From Aristolochia californica (Eukaryota > Streptophyta > Magnoliopsida > Piperales > Aristolochiaceae), in the NCBI GenBank assembly GCA_029961685.1, contig JARWKL010000005.1, positions 3,602,501 through 3,666,500 on the forward strand: a DNA stretch of 64,000 nt. The letters are read 5' to 3'. Numbering within the stretch: position 1 is the stretch's first letter; each line of letters opens with the position of its first letter. The notes beneath the pieces are model-generated. The model was not told the DNA's origin, made no database searches, and worked only from the letters and a program-made list of their open reading frames with translations. The position numbers and the translations under genes are program-made. Of the stretch, positions 36,176-47,889 are shown in pieces.

Positions 36176-39100
36176 TGTTAGACCTATGGTAAAATCATAT
36201 TGGTTTTTATTATTTTGATAATAATAAAATAAGTATTTTAAAAGTGTGTTATTAGCGGTGTTATCAGTATATTTTATATGTTTATATTTTGACGTAAATA
36301 TTATGAGGACTGTGGTAAAGACTCTAGAAAAAAGAATGATTAATTAAGTTGCAAAGTCAAGACTTGAAGCCCAAACACATTAAACATTGTTTTTTTTTTT
36401 TTTTTTTTTTTTTTTTTGTGTGTAGAAGAACCTACACGAAGAGAAAGATTGAAGACTTGAGTCAAAGTCAAATAGAAATTATCAAAAACTCTAGCTAAGT
36501 AAATAATGAATTGAATTTTGATTCTTACGCACATTTATGTTATGGAGTTTTAAGACATAAAATATATCAAAACCATGTATTAACTGAATGCATATAAATA
36601 TATTACAATGGTAAATCCTTTAGAATGACCACTACCGTGCTTAAATGTCAAAATAGTACAATAACATAGGACATGATCAAACAACTTACATGGGTTTTAT
36701 CAATCATCTTGAATACAGTTTGACGTAGGGGGGGTTAATCAACATGAATCAGGACATGAACTCCAGCCGCATTACTCAGTTCATGTCCTGAGTTAGTTAG
36801 TGGAGTGTCGGAGTTCAAGTCATGTACACGACTAACATGACTCACGAGATCATGTCTAAAGCACAAACGAGGGAAAGCGTTTTTCGCCCAATTTTGAGAA
36901 TCATGTACATGAAACGAGTGCGCCCCTCCCTTTGCCGCACACCCTCTTCGTGAGTTTGCTCATTTCCATTTCCCACACCCCTTCTCTCCCTGAGCTCTCT
37001 GCTCCCTCTCTCATCTCCACCGTCCCTCTCTATAGCCTCTCCCTCTCGACCTCCGTTGTAGAGTACGGGAGACCGAGAGGCTTTGCGACAGAGGTTGAGA
37101 GGGAGAGGAAAGGGAGGGAGGCTTTCCTCCCTCGACGACAGCTTCTCTTCTCTCTCGGCGACCCTCCCCCCCCGTCGGCCATCCTCCCTCTCCTCTCCCT
37201 CTCGACCTCCGTCGCACAGCACGGGAGGTCGAGCATCTGTTGCAGAGCTTCTCGATCTCCCTCTCTTCTCCCTCTCGGCGTACCGTTGAAGCACCACCTC
37301 TGTCGGCGTTGCCCGCTGGCTCGCCGCTGAGGAAGACGACGATGGTTTAATTTTTCCTATGTTAGGAAAAATTAAACTATCGTCATAAAAATCATTAATT
37401 TATAATTTATATTTATAAAATAATTATTTTTATGTATTTAATATATTTATTTTATAATTACTATATTAAAATAGTGATTTAATAGTCATAATTAAAATAT
37501 TGTTAAAATAAATATTTGATAAATTATTTTGGTTTAATTATCCGATTTCTATAATTAATTAAACCATTGGTTTTAAATTTTGTAACAATATATTATTAAT
37601 TAATAATACATAAAATATATTATGTACAAATATATAGTGTGTTAAAGTTATAATTAGATCAATTTTTTCTCTTAAATGATTCACTATTAGGTTAAAGTAT
37701 ATCATATGTTATTAATAAATTAATAACTCAACGTATTACCTTCGTTTTTGTTATTTATAATGTTATTTATTTATTATTTGTTATTAATCATGTGCGTATT
37801 TCATTGGCTCATTTAATTACCATATGAATGCATAATAAAATATCTAATTCAATTAATAAATATTTTAATATATTTAATTATATATTAAATAACTTATTCG
37901 TGTAGTAATAATGGTTGTTTTACCTAATTTGGGGTTTAAGGATTATGTTGTAATTAAGTGTACTGTAAGGGTTTAGGGATTCTCTTGTTTTTTACGTTTT
38001 TCTCATGTTGGGGCACTAACACTGGAAACTGTTTTCCAATGTACATGAAGTCGTCAACACTAACACCAAGTGCGAAGTTGAATTTTATATACATGACTAA
38101 CATGGTCTTCATGTTGGAGATGAACATGAACTTCAAAAATCCAGTTTGTTGACTAACCCCCCCGTAATTTATAAAACATGATCAATAATTCATTCAAGCA
38201 TGATTGATTATACAAAATGTCGTTAGGAAGATGTTCTAAAGTATGATAAATCATTTCCAACTACATGATCCATCATCTCCACTTGCATGATCGATCATTC
38301 TCAACTCGTCATCACCAGTTCTACAAAGCAAGATCAATCAATCAAATTGGGTTGATTGACCAATGAGTTTTCTTAAAGCTTAAAAATTTGATAATTGATG
38401 CTTTGATCAATCAATAATCTTAGGGAACAAACAAAATATATAGTCGTCTTACATGGTTAATTGATCATGTTTTTTCATTGCTTGATCAACAATTTTTTTA
38501 TCTTTTTGAAAATGGTAAAAATGGCTAATTTGGTTGGGAAACTTATAAATAGGCCATCAAATTTATATAGGACAAAGAGTTGAGGTTTTTTAGCATAGCA
38601 AACCTTTAGAAAAAAATATTTTTGAGCTTTGTATTCTAATTTTACCCTTTCGAAGAAAAAAATTTAATATTTGGCTAAACCTTCTATTTTCACTCTTCTC
38701 TTTGCATTCAAAGTTCTATCAAACTCCTATAAATTTCATTTCTCATGCTTAAACATTTGGAAAAAGGTTATCTCTCCAAAATAAAGTTGTAAGTTTAAGT
38801 TTTTTTTTGTATTTTAACTTTATTTGTTAGAGGTACTCTAGTAACTCAAAGCTAAAAGAATTGGCATTTTAGAGCCTCAAATATAAAACTGGAGTGCCCA
38901 CTAGCACCAAAAATTTAGTTTGTATTAAATCTCTTGGGGAGAGATCAATTTGTGTAATTGGAGATTGCACTTGGCTTAAAGAGAGTTTGAAATTTCTTTG
39001 TAACATTGAGCTAATAAAGCATGTGAGTGAAATTTTCCCAAGCAAGGGTTCTTAAGCGGTGACTACTATTAGGGAAACATCAAGGACAAAAAATTATTGT

Positions 39101-39266
39101 TAAATATATAAATGTTTTATTTTATTTTAGTATTCCATGCACTTAGAATTTTAATTTAGTATCTCAATATACCACTCTCTTGAGAAGTTACTTGTGCCAA
39201 CAATTAAAAAGAAAGTGGGTCAAACTTTGAAATCAAAATTCTAATTGATTTTCTTGAAAGACTTCA
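36176..39266 (+). mobile_element. Copia LTR interrupted by a Harbinger-like element
   Basis: LTR from TGTTAGACCTATGG (36176) to TTCA (39266), immediately followed by a PBS-like TGGTATCTCAAG at 39268-39279. Without the 1.44 kb insertion at 36728-38163 the LTR is about 1.65 kb. It contains several TGATCGATCA-type motifs, a run of 23 or more T near 36390 and GGAAACTTATAAATAGGCC (TATA-like) at about 38539-38557. Confidence 0.7.
36728..38163. mobile_element. Harbinger-like non-autonomous element, copy 1
   Basis: 1436 bases with inverted ends GGGGGGGTTAATCAACA / TGTTGACTAACCCCCCC, flanked on both sides by GTA (36725-36727, 38164-38166). Left third: GC/CT-rich with minisatellite-like repeats (CCCTCTCGACCTCCGT). 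Right part: about 600 bases of very AT-rich DNA. Near the right end a short palindrome (CACTGGAAA...TTTCCA) and CATG-rich subterminal repeats. No transposase frame. Confidence 0.85.
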
Positions 39267-39267
39267 G

Positions 39268-39888
39268 TGGTATCTCAAGAAGATATTATGTTCCTAAACG
39301 GTCATGATCCCTATTTTGTGCCCATGTTTACATTTAGAATTACCGATGACAGAAAATTTTCTTACAATTCAGTGGATTTGAATTATGGGAAGTAATTATC
39401 GGTGGACCTTTCATCCCATCCCAAAATATTTAAGGACAGATTATTCCTAAACAAGTATGTGATTAAGATGATTTAGACATAGTAAAAGTTGATGGCATTG
39501 TTAAGGTTATGAAATTGATTCTTACTTCCTTCAATGATGAATTGCTAGATTTATTTCATATTTTAAATTAACAAAGGATTTATTGGATAAACTAGAATCT
39601 AATTTTTCTACGAACAAGGAATGTGGCTCTTCATACTCCGAGTGCGCTACGCATAGTGACGTTATAGGCATTGAAGATTGTATTCACTCTTGCTTAGTTG
39701 GAAACATCATTTTAAATGAAGATGAAACTTCAAAGTGATAGTCATGAAAAATTGGACAATGAAAACCTTATGAGACAACTAGATGAATCCATGCCCTCAC
39801 TTAGAAGTAAAGAAAAAGAAAATTAGAAATTAAGAAGGTGGCTTTAAAATTAGAATAAGAAATTGAATCCTTGAAAGCCAATTGGTCC
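39268..39888 (+). mobile_element. Degenerate copia gag, first part
   Basis: Begins at the PBS-like site after the LTR. Fragmentary gag-like frames include LLDKLESNFSTNKECGSSYS (39578-39640) and a coiled segment with IESLKANW near 39865. It is split from its second part by the LTR element at 39889-42316. Confidence 0.6.
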
Positions 39889-42316
39889 AGTTGAATTTTT
39901 GGAAAAGAGAAAAAACTTCACTAACTCGATGTAATTTGAGTACAATAAGCCTCTATTTACAATAAAAGAAACAAGTAGAATCTGATTACAATTAAACTAC
40001 CCTTGTCCCAGTTACACCCAAAGTTAAACACTAAAAGGTAAGTCCTAGAATAATTGAACAACTAAATATAAATAGAAGACTAACATAACTAAAATAACTT
40101 TAACTAAAACTCTTCTCTGAGACCTACTCTTGTGAGACTCCCGTAAGACTCCATATTAATTTTGGCTCTGTGAGAGTCATGTAATACTCTTCCACATATG
40201 TTGTTCAACACTCCCCCTCAAGTAGAAGTTTATAACTTCAACTTGAAAAGAAAATGATTTTTAGTCTTCAATTTTAGTCTTCAATCTTCATTGGCTAATT
40301 TTTTTTCATAAATGTTAAATCTTCATCATTTGTTCTCCTCCTTTCTTGAATATTTTGGTCACATAAAAATTATCACAACATGAGGAACACAATACTTCTT
40401 TCTTAGACTTTTTCTACTTCTCCCCCTTGAGCAAGGGATAAAAAGGATATAGAGACCCAACTTGGACAAAACATAATGTGGGAGAAAAAATCACTCCTAG
40501 CCATATGAAAAAACTCCATACACCAGTCAAAATGGTCATAGTCTAAAACACACTCCGCTCAATTTTAAAGTGGAAAAATGACCAAACTTTAAAGCTTAAC
40601 AAAGCGACTACTTACATTTTAAGGGTAGCTCAAACACAAATCACCTCTTGGGTGAAGAATAAAAGGGTTGAATCAAACTAGATGTTAGATACACTCCTAT
40701 ACTTTTTAGGATGTGGGTCTAGGCATTACTCTAAAGTGATGAAAACACAAGAAGATAAATTGAAGAAATATTAGAGGAAACCAACTTTAACCAGAAGGAA
40801 ACGACTATACAACACTCGTACTTCCAAACGAATCTAGAATATGACCCTTATTTAAAAAGAAACTGGGGGAGCCTATAATGGTAGAACTTAATAAATTTGA
40901 CCAAGTATAACTTCTTTGCGGTGACTTCAATTTTTCAGAGTTAACTATGCACAAGACACACAACCAAGTAACAAAAACTCAAAACTTGAAATAAGATTGA
41001 AGTAAGATATCTCACACCTCGAATGAGCACCTCATAGAGTGATTAAGTCTGACCAAAACTCTCTTAATAGAAGAGAAATTTGTCTAAAAATTTTGGATTT
41101 TAGGAGAAAGAAACTCAATTCACGTCAATGTGTGGAGAGATAATAGGAGAAAAAATAGGAAAAATGAGAGATTTTTGGCAGAATTAACCTGTGGTACTTC
41201 TGATATTAATATCTAAAACAAGTAACTCAAAATCACAAATGGTTTGTTTCTCAAGAAACTAGACTCAAATATCTTATATTTGGTACCTAATTTGACATAA
41301 AATATTCGTTCTTGAATTTGTTATGATCTCTTGATTTGTTTTATTCTGTAGATTGAACCTTGCAAACTCCAATGTAAATATCTCCTTAAATATAGATCAG
41401 ATTGACATGAAATTTTATCCTTTTGAAAATATACTTCGATAAATTTCATCCATATACAACTTTTATTCATAAAATATACTTATTTTTAGAGAAATAAACT
41501 GATAGATTTTGGACTCTTTAATTTGGCTGAACTGAGATCTTTCTTATTTGGCTAGCATAATCATTGACTCTTCTAAAATTGATAGGTAAGAAAATAAGCT
41601 TACAGATATTTATTTTTATGTATAATTCTCCATATAAAGTCTCATTATTGATGGTAGAAAAGACCTCAAAGTTGAAGCTTTTTACTACTACCCGAACCTC
41701 TCTTGAAGTCTGACCTTTGTTGCTTCAAATATCGATTTCAATTTGTAGAAAATTTCAGTTGAAAAAATTATTTTTGAGTTGGAAAGTATACTCAAATATA
41801 TAATTTGGAATATAAAAATTTCATTATGGAGGTTTAGAACGCCAAGAAAACAACGAGTACTAAGACAAGAATGAAAGAAAAAAGATAATACGAACCTAAA
41901 CTATTAGAGATGATAGATGAAAAAAATGATCACATTATCTTTGTGGGTTGATCGAGTCAACTCACAGAACCCACTCTGATATCATGTTGAATTTTTAAAA
42001 CAAAGGAAAACTTCACTGACTTAAAGTAATTTGAGTACAACGAGTCTCTATTTAAAATAGAGGAAACAAGTAGAATCAAATTACAATTTAAATACCCTTG
42101 TCCCAGTTACACCCAAAGTTAAATATTAAAAGATAAGTCCTAAAACAATTGAGCATAAATGGAAGACTAACATAACTAAAATACCTTTAATTGAGACTTT
42201 TCTCCAGAGACCTACTATTGTGAGACTTTTGTAAGACTCCACTATATTAATTATGACTCTATGAAACTTTTTACTGTGAGAGTCATGTATGAGTCTTCCA
42301 TATATGCTCTTCAATA
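39889..42316 (-). mobile_element. Non-coding LTR retrotransposon (LARD/TRIM-like)
   Basis: Minus-strand element. 5' LTR 41986-42316, PBS-like TGATATCAGAGT at 41974-41985, internal region of about 1.77 kb, polypurine CTTGAGGGGGAG (plus 40211-40222), 3' LTR 39889-40210. LTRs are 322-331 bases with TGTTGAA...TTCAACA ends (AGTTGAA and TTCAATA variants at the outer edges). Possible 5-base target duplication GGTCC (39884-39888) / GTTCC (42317-42321). No open frame in the internal region. Inserted in a copia gag. Confidence 0.8.
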
Positions 42317-42321
42317 GTTCC

Positions 42322-42900
42322 CCCCAAAACAGAAGAACTTAGAAAAGAAAATGATAGACTCACCTCAGAATGTGAGAGATTTGAATTCCACTCTTCAAAC
42401 ATTCATGAGTTGAGAAATGAAAATAATATATCTTTTGCTCTAGGATTTTAAAATACCAAGAAGAAAACAAAACAGTAAAATCCCACTAATGGGTAGTTCG
42501 AAAGAAAGGCCTCTGACTTATCCCATGCTTTAGAGAAATTAACTTTAGGAGAAGTCGCTCTTGTGGATAAATCAAAATTTCAAACAAAAAATGTGAGAAA
42601 AGGTGAACCTAGAGTTGAGGTCCATGCGACTATAAAAGAAAGAAAATCTAGTTGTTCTCATAGGACAAATGTGACAAGGGTCCCAACATCACCTATGCAT
42701 AATGGTTCATGTCATAAATGTGGAACCATAAGATATTATGCATTTGAGTGCTCAGCTACGAGATCAAACCAAAATGTAGAGAAGTAAATTTGGATTCCAA
42801 AGGGAACCCTAAATTTATCTTCAATTGTTGAGAAACCTGGAGCAACTTTTACGAGTTACGGTGATAAATGTGGAACCATAGGATATTATGCATTTGAGTC
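42322..42900 (+). mobile_element. Degenerate copia gag, second part with zinc knuckle
   Basis: Resumes after the LTR element: LRKENDRLTSECERFEF, then KLTLGEVALVDKSKF, then a CCHC knuckle CHKCGTIRYYAFEC (42711-42752) and IWIPKGTLN. The element appears cut off near 42.9 kb. A short direct repeat of the knuckle DNA (AAATGTGGAACCATAAGATA) recurs at about 42867-42890. Confidence 0.75.
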
Positions 42901-43519
42901 TTTCTTCCGAGTTACGGTGAGTCAACTTCAACATTTTAATCATATCCTTCTCCTGTATCTTCACTTTGTAATCTTCCGTTTCTGTAGACGACCCACCTCA
43001 AGGTTCCGGTCTCCGACCAGCAACCGAAACCTGGAGCGCACTTTTCAGGCAGTCCCCAAACATAATCCCACAAAGTTCCTCCGGCACCCCCTTCGAAAAA
43101 GAAAAAACCAGAAAGAAGACATCACAACAGACAACCTACTTGGTTTAGACATTCGTCAAACTTCAGGTTTCCGCCTTTAACAATCAAAACCCGTGACCTT
43201 TTTTTTTCCGAAAGCCCAGAAGATAAGAACATCTCAAAAGAAGCATCACCCTGAAAACTCTGGCACCAATCTTCGTCTTCTTTTGCTTTCACAAAATCCC
43301 AAAAACACAATAACAACAAAACCTAAGACCTTCTCATGATTTATTACAGTTTCAATCCCACAAAAACACCACACCATCTCATAACAAAAAGATACGTTTC
43401 TCCTTTCTCTATCTAACAGCTCTACTTAGGTAAGATCAAATATTGTTTAAGAAACTTTCTTGACATAAGGTTAGATGATTGGAGAAAGTAAAGCTATGGT
43501 AGAAACAGGTGGCTAACAT
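42901..43519. other. 3' flank of the patellin gene
   Basis: Contains the probable 3' UTR of the minus-strand patellin gene and an Arg-rich frame (42917-43180) with no family match. Less AT-rich than the neighbouring repeat block. Confidence 0.35.
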
Positions 43520-45302
43520 CTAGTTGATTGCAGTGGGTTTGCGCACAAAGTATCTGTAAGCTGCAACCTTCCTTTTCCGAGAGGAGGTGTTGTCGATGGA
43601 GAGCACCATTTTCCCGGCTTCTCTAGCAGTGAAGGAGTTGTGAAGAGGATCTTCATTGGGGGCAACTCGGCGGCTTTTCTGGATGGCCATCGTGTAGCTC
43701 CCTTGGGCATTTGGGATGAACTCCGCCGTGTAATCCAAGTCCCAGCCGCCGACGACTATGTCCCATGTAATTGTAGCGCCAGCCTGATCCAAAAATTATA
43801 CAAACCACACTTACCCTTAATTCAAACACCAAAGAGAGCAAATTTAAATGGATGGAGCTCGAATATATTACCTCAATGCCGCCAATTTCAAGGTTAATTT
43901 TTTCCCCTCCTTTGACAGTGAATTCAGATGCCGGCGTCGGCGTGCCGGTCTGCAGATCATCGGGGCCGCTAAGGCCTCCGTACCGTACAGGCACATTCTC
44001 CGGCCTTATAAACCTACGCAGATCAAAGCCCAGCTCGTTCAACCAAATTAGCTACCAACACGAACAAAGTCCAAGGATGATATAGAGTAATTAACAAGAA
44101 TTAAGATGTTCTACGGGTTCAAAATTCAAAAAGATTCCCTGTAAACAAATTAACGGAACAAATGGCGAGAAATCAACGTTCCATAGACGTGGATTTTTGA
44201 ATCATAAACACCAATCCATGAACTTGGAAAAGAAAAGAACTTATACAAGAGCCAGAAAAGTCAGCATCCAAGTTCAAGCCATTTCAGAGTTTCAATAATG
44301 CCTGGAGTTCTGAATTAAAACTGAGACGAACAAAGAAAGGAACATACTTGTAGAGGGTTTCAGCAACATTTCCTTCTCTTGCAATCACAAACTTGCTCTT
44401 AGTCCTCTGTGTAAGGAAAGGACTGAACATGGAGTAAAGCATACTGAAATACCAGGGGACATTGATAAAAACCTGCATCCAGTCAAGGTTCACAAATAAG
44501 AAAATTCACAGTCAAGGTGATAACAACCGCTCAATCTAAATTACGTTAACCGATCATTCAATAGACTTTGAAGTACCTTTCTGGCCACCAGCTCTGGGTA
44601 ATTATCCTGAAAGAGAGATAAAATCTGATTAGATGCCACCCTCAGCTCCCTTTTGGGCATATCCTTCAAATCAGTCACTTGAATGATGGAATTAATCCCA
44701 CCAGGCTTAAAATGCAAGAGGTTAATTCCCCTCTCAAGCACTTGAACTCTCCACCTCAAAAATTTCTTTAGCTTTTCTTCATCACCGAAGATCCTGTCGT
44801 ACATTTCTCTATCTTTGAAGACTCCATAAGCGTTGTAACAGATGGGATGGCCTTCTCTGTCGTACCCGTGCATGTAAGCCACCACGCCTTCAAGTTCTTT
44901 GAACCCCAAATCCTCGTCCATAATCTCATCCGCTTTAAAGTCCTTCCGCCATTGCAGACATTTCAGAAGCATAGAGAAAGCATCCGAGACTCTGTAATCT
45001 CTTGCACGAAGAAATTTGAGAAGAATCACGTCGGCGCGCTCGTCTCCACTTAGAAGGGAAACACCCCATATTAAGTCAGAAGTCAAAGAAGCAGAGGCGA
45101 GAGCGTTTTTGAAATCTTGCAAAGCTTTCTTCTCCGAGGACTTGAGCTGAGATACGAGGTACGAGTCTTCTCTGAAGGAAGGCGAACGCAGAGTAGCCGC
45201 CTCCATTAAGGAGGTCACAAAGCTCTTCTTTGAGGGCTTTGGGGATTCCTGCGGCAGAATCGGACTCTGGGTAGGGAGAGGAACAGAAGTAGAAGTTTCC
45301 AT
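43520..45302 (-). CDS. PATL6: Patellin-6-like Sec14/GOLD protein
   Basis: Four exons: 44577-45302, 44348-44472, 43872-44013 and 43520-43783. Total 418 residues, close to known PATL6 proteins. A short N terminus without the long acidic region of PATL1-2 leads to a CRAL-TRIO N segment (LLKFLRARDYRVSDAFSMLL). The Sec14 lipid-binding core follows (HPICYNAYGVFKDREMYDRI, FLRWRVQVLERGINLLHF, FINVPWYFSMLYSMFSPFL). A C-terminal GOLD domain includes ITWDIVVGGWDLDYTAEFIP and ends KVAAYRYFVRKP. Patellins bind phosphoinositides and act at the plasma membrane and cell plate, affecting polarity and auxin transport. The frame is intact. Confidence 0.95.
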
Positions 45303-45955
45303 GGAAAATTACTGTTCAACTTATCGGAGATACACGAACTGAAGATTTGGAAGATAATGTAGCGAAAATCAGTCCACCAGCCTCACCCCTCAACAAGTTT
45401 GGAGACTTTCACTAGGCACAAAATTTCCAAAAAACTGGCTATTTCACTCTCCTTCCTATACAACAGAAATTGAAACTAGGATGGTAGAAGCAACCAAATG
45501 GAAGAAGAAAACACCGAAGAAAGTCCCTGTCGAAATAACAAACAAGAAGAAAAAAAGAGAGGAAAAACGCTGCAAAAGCAAGTGACACACAAGCGTCACC
45601 GGTCGCCTCCCTCTGTGTCTATTCCATGCTTGTCTCTCTAGAGGCTAGAACATCGTTTAACTTTTTCCCCGAATTTCCTGCTGGGTGCGTCTTACTTCTA
45701 AATCGGAGTCTGAAAAGGGGGTTTTTCAGGTAAGCTTTATGCAGAGAAGGGTAAGCAGAAAAGGATGGAAGATGGGAGAGCAGAAGGACAGAACCCTTGA
45801 ATTTATTACGCCCCTCTGCTGTCTCCCTCTCCCCGTCTCCCGCGCCTAGCCTGAGCTCTTTCAAATCAAACTTCAAATTTTGACGTCGAACCCATCCGGC
45901 CCATTAATTTTCGGCTCCGTTTTTGGTTCGACCCAGAGCGAGTTACGACCGAAAT
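45303..45955. other. Promoter and 5' leader region of the patellin gene
   Basis: No other gene seen. The minus-strand frame 45619-45876 has no recognisable family. A Harbinger-like element begins at 45959, about 660 bases upstream of the start codon. Confidence 0.4.
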
Positions 45956-45958
45956 TAA

Positions 45959-47282
45959 GGGGGGGTTAGTGCCCCAAAGTGGATTTTTGAAGATCAAGTC
46001 ATGTCCAACATGAAGATCATGTCATGTCATGTACATGAAGATCAGGTAAGAATTTGTGTTAGTGTTGACGACTTCATGTGCACTGGAAAACAGTTTCCAG
46101 TGTTAGTGCCCTAACATGAGAAAAACATAAAAAACAAGAGAATTTCTAAACCTTTACAGTGCACTTAATTACAACATAATCCTTAAACCCCAAATTAGGT
46201 AAAACAACTATTATTACTACATGAATAAATTATTTAATGTATAATTAAATATACTAATATATTTATTAATTGAATTAGATATTTAATTATACATTAATAT
46301 GGTAATTACATGAGCCAATGAAATAACTACATGATTAATTACAAATAATAAATAAATAATATTATAAATAACAAAAACGAAAGTTATACGTTGAGTTATT
46401 AATTTATTAATAACATATGATATACTTTAACCTAAAAATGAATAATTTAAGAGAAAAAAATGATCTAATCATAACTTTAACACACTATATATTTGTACAT
46501 AATATATTTTATGTATTATTAATTATTAATATATTATCACAAAATTTAAAACTATTGGTTTAATTAACTATAGCAATCGGATAATTATGCCAAAAATAAT
46601 TTATCAAATATTTATTTTAACAATATTTTAATTATGACTATTAAATCACTATTTTAATATAGTAACTGTAAAATAAATATGTTAAATAAATAAAAATAAT
46701 TATTTATAAATAAAAATAATTAATTTATAAATAAAAATAATTAATTTATAAATAAAAATAATTAAACCATCGTCGTCTTCCTCAGCTGCGAGCCAAAGGG
46801 CAACGACGATGGCGACGGGGATGCGCTAGTAGGCGACGACGACGGCCAGCGACGACGGCAGGCAACGACGATGGCGACGGGGACGGGCTAGTAGGCAACG
46901 GCGACGGCCGGCGACGGAACGAGAGAGGGCTGCGGCAACACCGAGAGAGGGCTGCGGGAACGAGAGACAGTTGCGGAACGAAAGAGGGCTGCGGCAACAC
47001 CGAGAGAGGGTTGTGGAAATGAAACGACAGAGAGGGTGTCCGGCAGAGAGCCCCCCGAGAGACAGCCCCGCTCGCCGAGAGAGAGCCCGCGCGAGAGTCA
47101 TGTAGATGACTCTCAAAATCGGGCGGAAAGCACTTTCCGCCCGTTACTCTTGAGACATGAACTCGTGATTCATGTATATTCATGTACATGACATGAATTT
47201 CGGCGCCCCCTAACGACATCAGGACATGAACTGCGTAATGCGCATGAAGATCATGTCCTGAGTCATGTGCACTAACCCCCCC
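45959..47282. mobile_element. Harbinger-like non-autonomous element, copy 2 (reversed)
   Basis: 1324 bases with perfect inverted ends GGGGGGGTTAGTGC / GCACTAACCCCCCC and a TAA target duplication on both sides (45956-45958, 47283-47285), typical of PIF/Harbinger insertions. In inverse orientation to copy 1: palindrome arms CACTGGAAA / TTTCCAGTG around ACAG at 46082-46103, an AT-rich block to about 46760, then a GC-rich block with tandem repeats (GGCAACGACGATGGCGACGG twice; GAGAGAGGGCTGCGG several times). No transposase. Confidence 0.92.
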
Positions 47283-47285
47283 TAA

Positions 47286-47887
47286 AGGTAAATTGGTAAC
47301 CGCCCGTGAACCCGGATTAAAACACGAGTGGCGGTGCGTTATACGCACCACGCGTGTTATAAAAGCGACGCTGCAGATCGGTGGTGGAACACGCGAAGGC
47401 AATAATTCCCTGTGGCTTCTCCCATGATGGCCCCACCGCATTTAAAATTGTTTTTACTCGCATTCCGTAAACAGTACACGCGCCTACAGAGGGAAAGAGA
47501 AACGTCGCCATCAGGAGATCAGCCCAAGGCGACATTTCCAACATGAGATCGTGATTGGTGGGACCGGAGATTCTCTTTCTCGGGCCCACTTTCAGGACAT
47601 TTCTTGAATATTCCTAAAATAGGAATAGAAACGTCGACCGTCGATCCGGGGCATATCTGGCCGCTAATCATAAGATTACCACTAAATTGTCGAAATCATT
47701 TGGTCGTAATTATGGTACGAACGAGTAATAAGGGAATTATGGGACCATTCATCGGACGGTCCTGATAAGGTTCACGTCTTGTCACTTTGGAACGTACGCA
47801 TGACGAACTCAGTGTCAGAAAGTGTGAAAACGGAGACGTTACGAAGACTTTTATTGGGTTTCTGAACGTACGGGCGCGTGGTTTAAA
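47286..47887. other. Intergenic, moderately GC-rich
   Basis: No gene recognised. A minus-strand frame at 47317-47589 has no family match. It may be old promoter-like or genic relic sequence. Confidence 0.3.
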
Positions 47888-47889
47888 GA

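Noticed and set aside
36842..37330. Long overlapping frames on both strands in the CT-rich block
   Set aside because: Low-complexity Arg/Glu/Ser or Leu/Pro/Ser translations caused by tandem CT-rich repeats inside Harbinger-like copy 1; no conserved domain.
46082..46103. MicroRNA precursor
   Set aside because: The stem is only nine base pairs, far too short for a plant pre-miRNA; it fits a transposon palindrome better.
46782..47441. 219-codon minus-strand frame rich in His, Arg and Ser
   Set aside because: Runs across the right end of Harbinger-like copy 2 into flanking DNA and consists of repeat translation.
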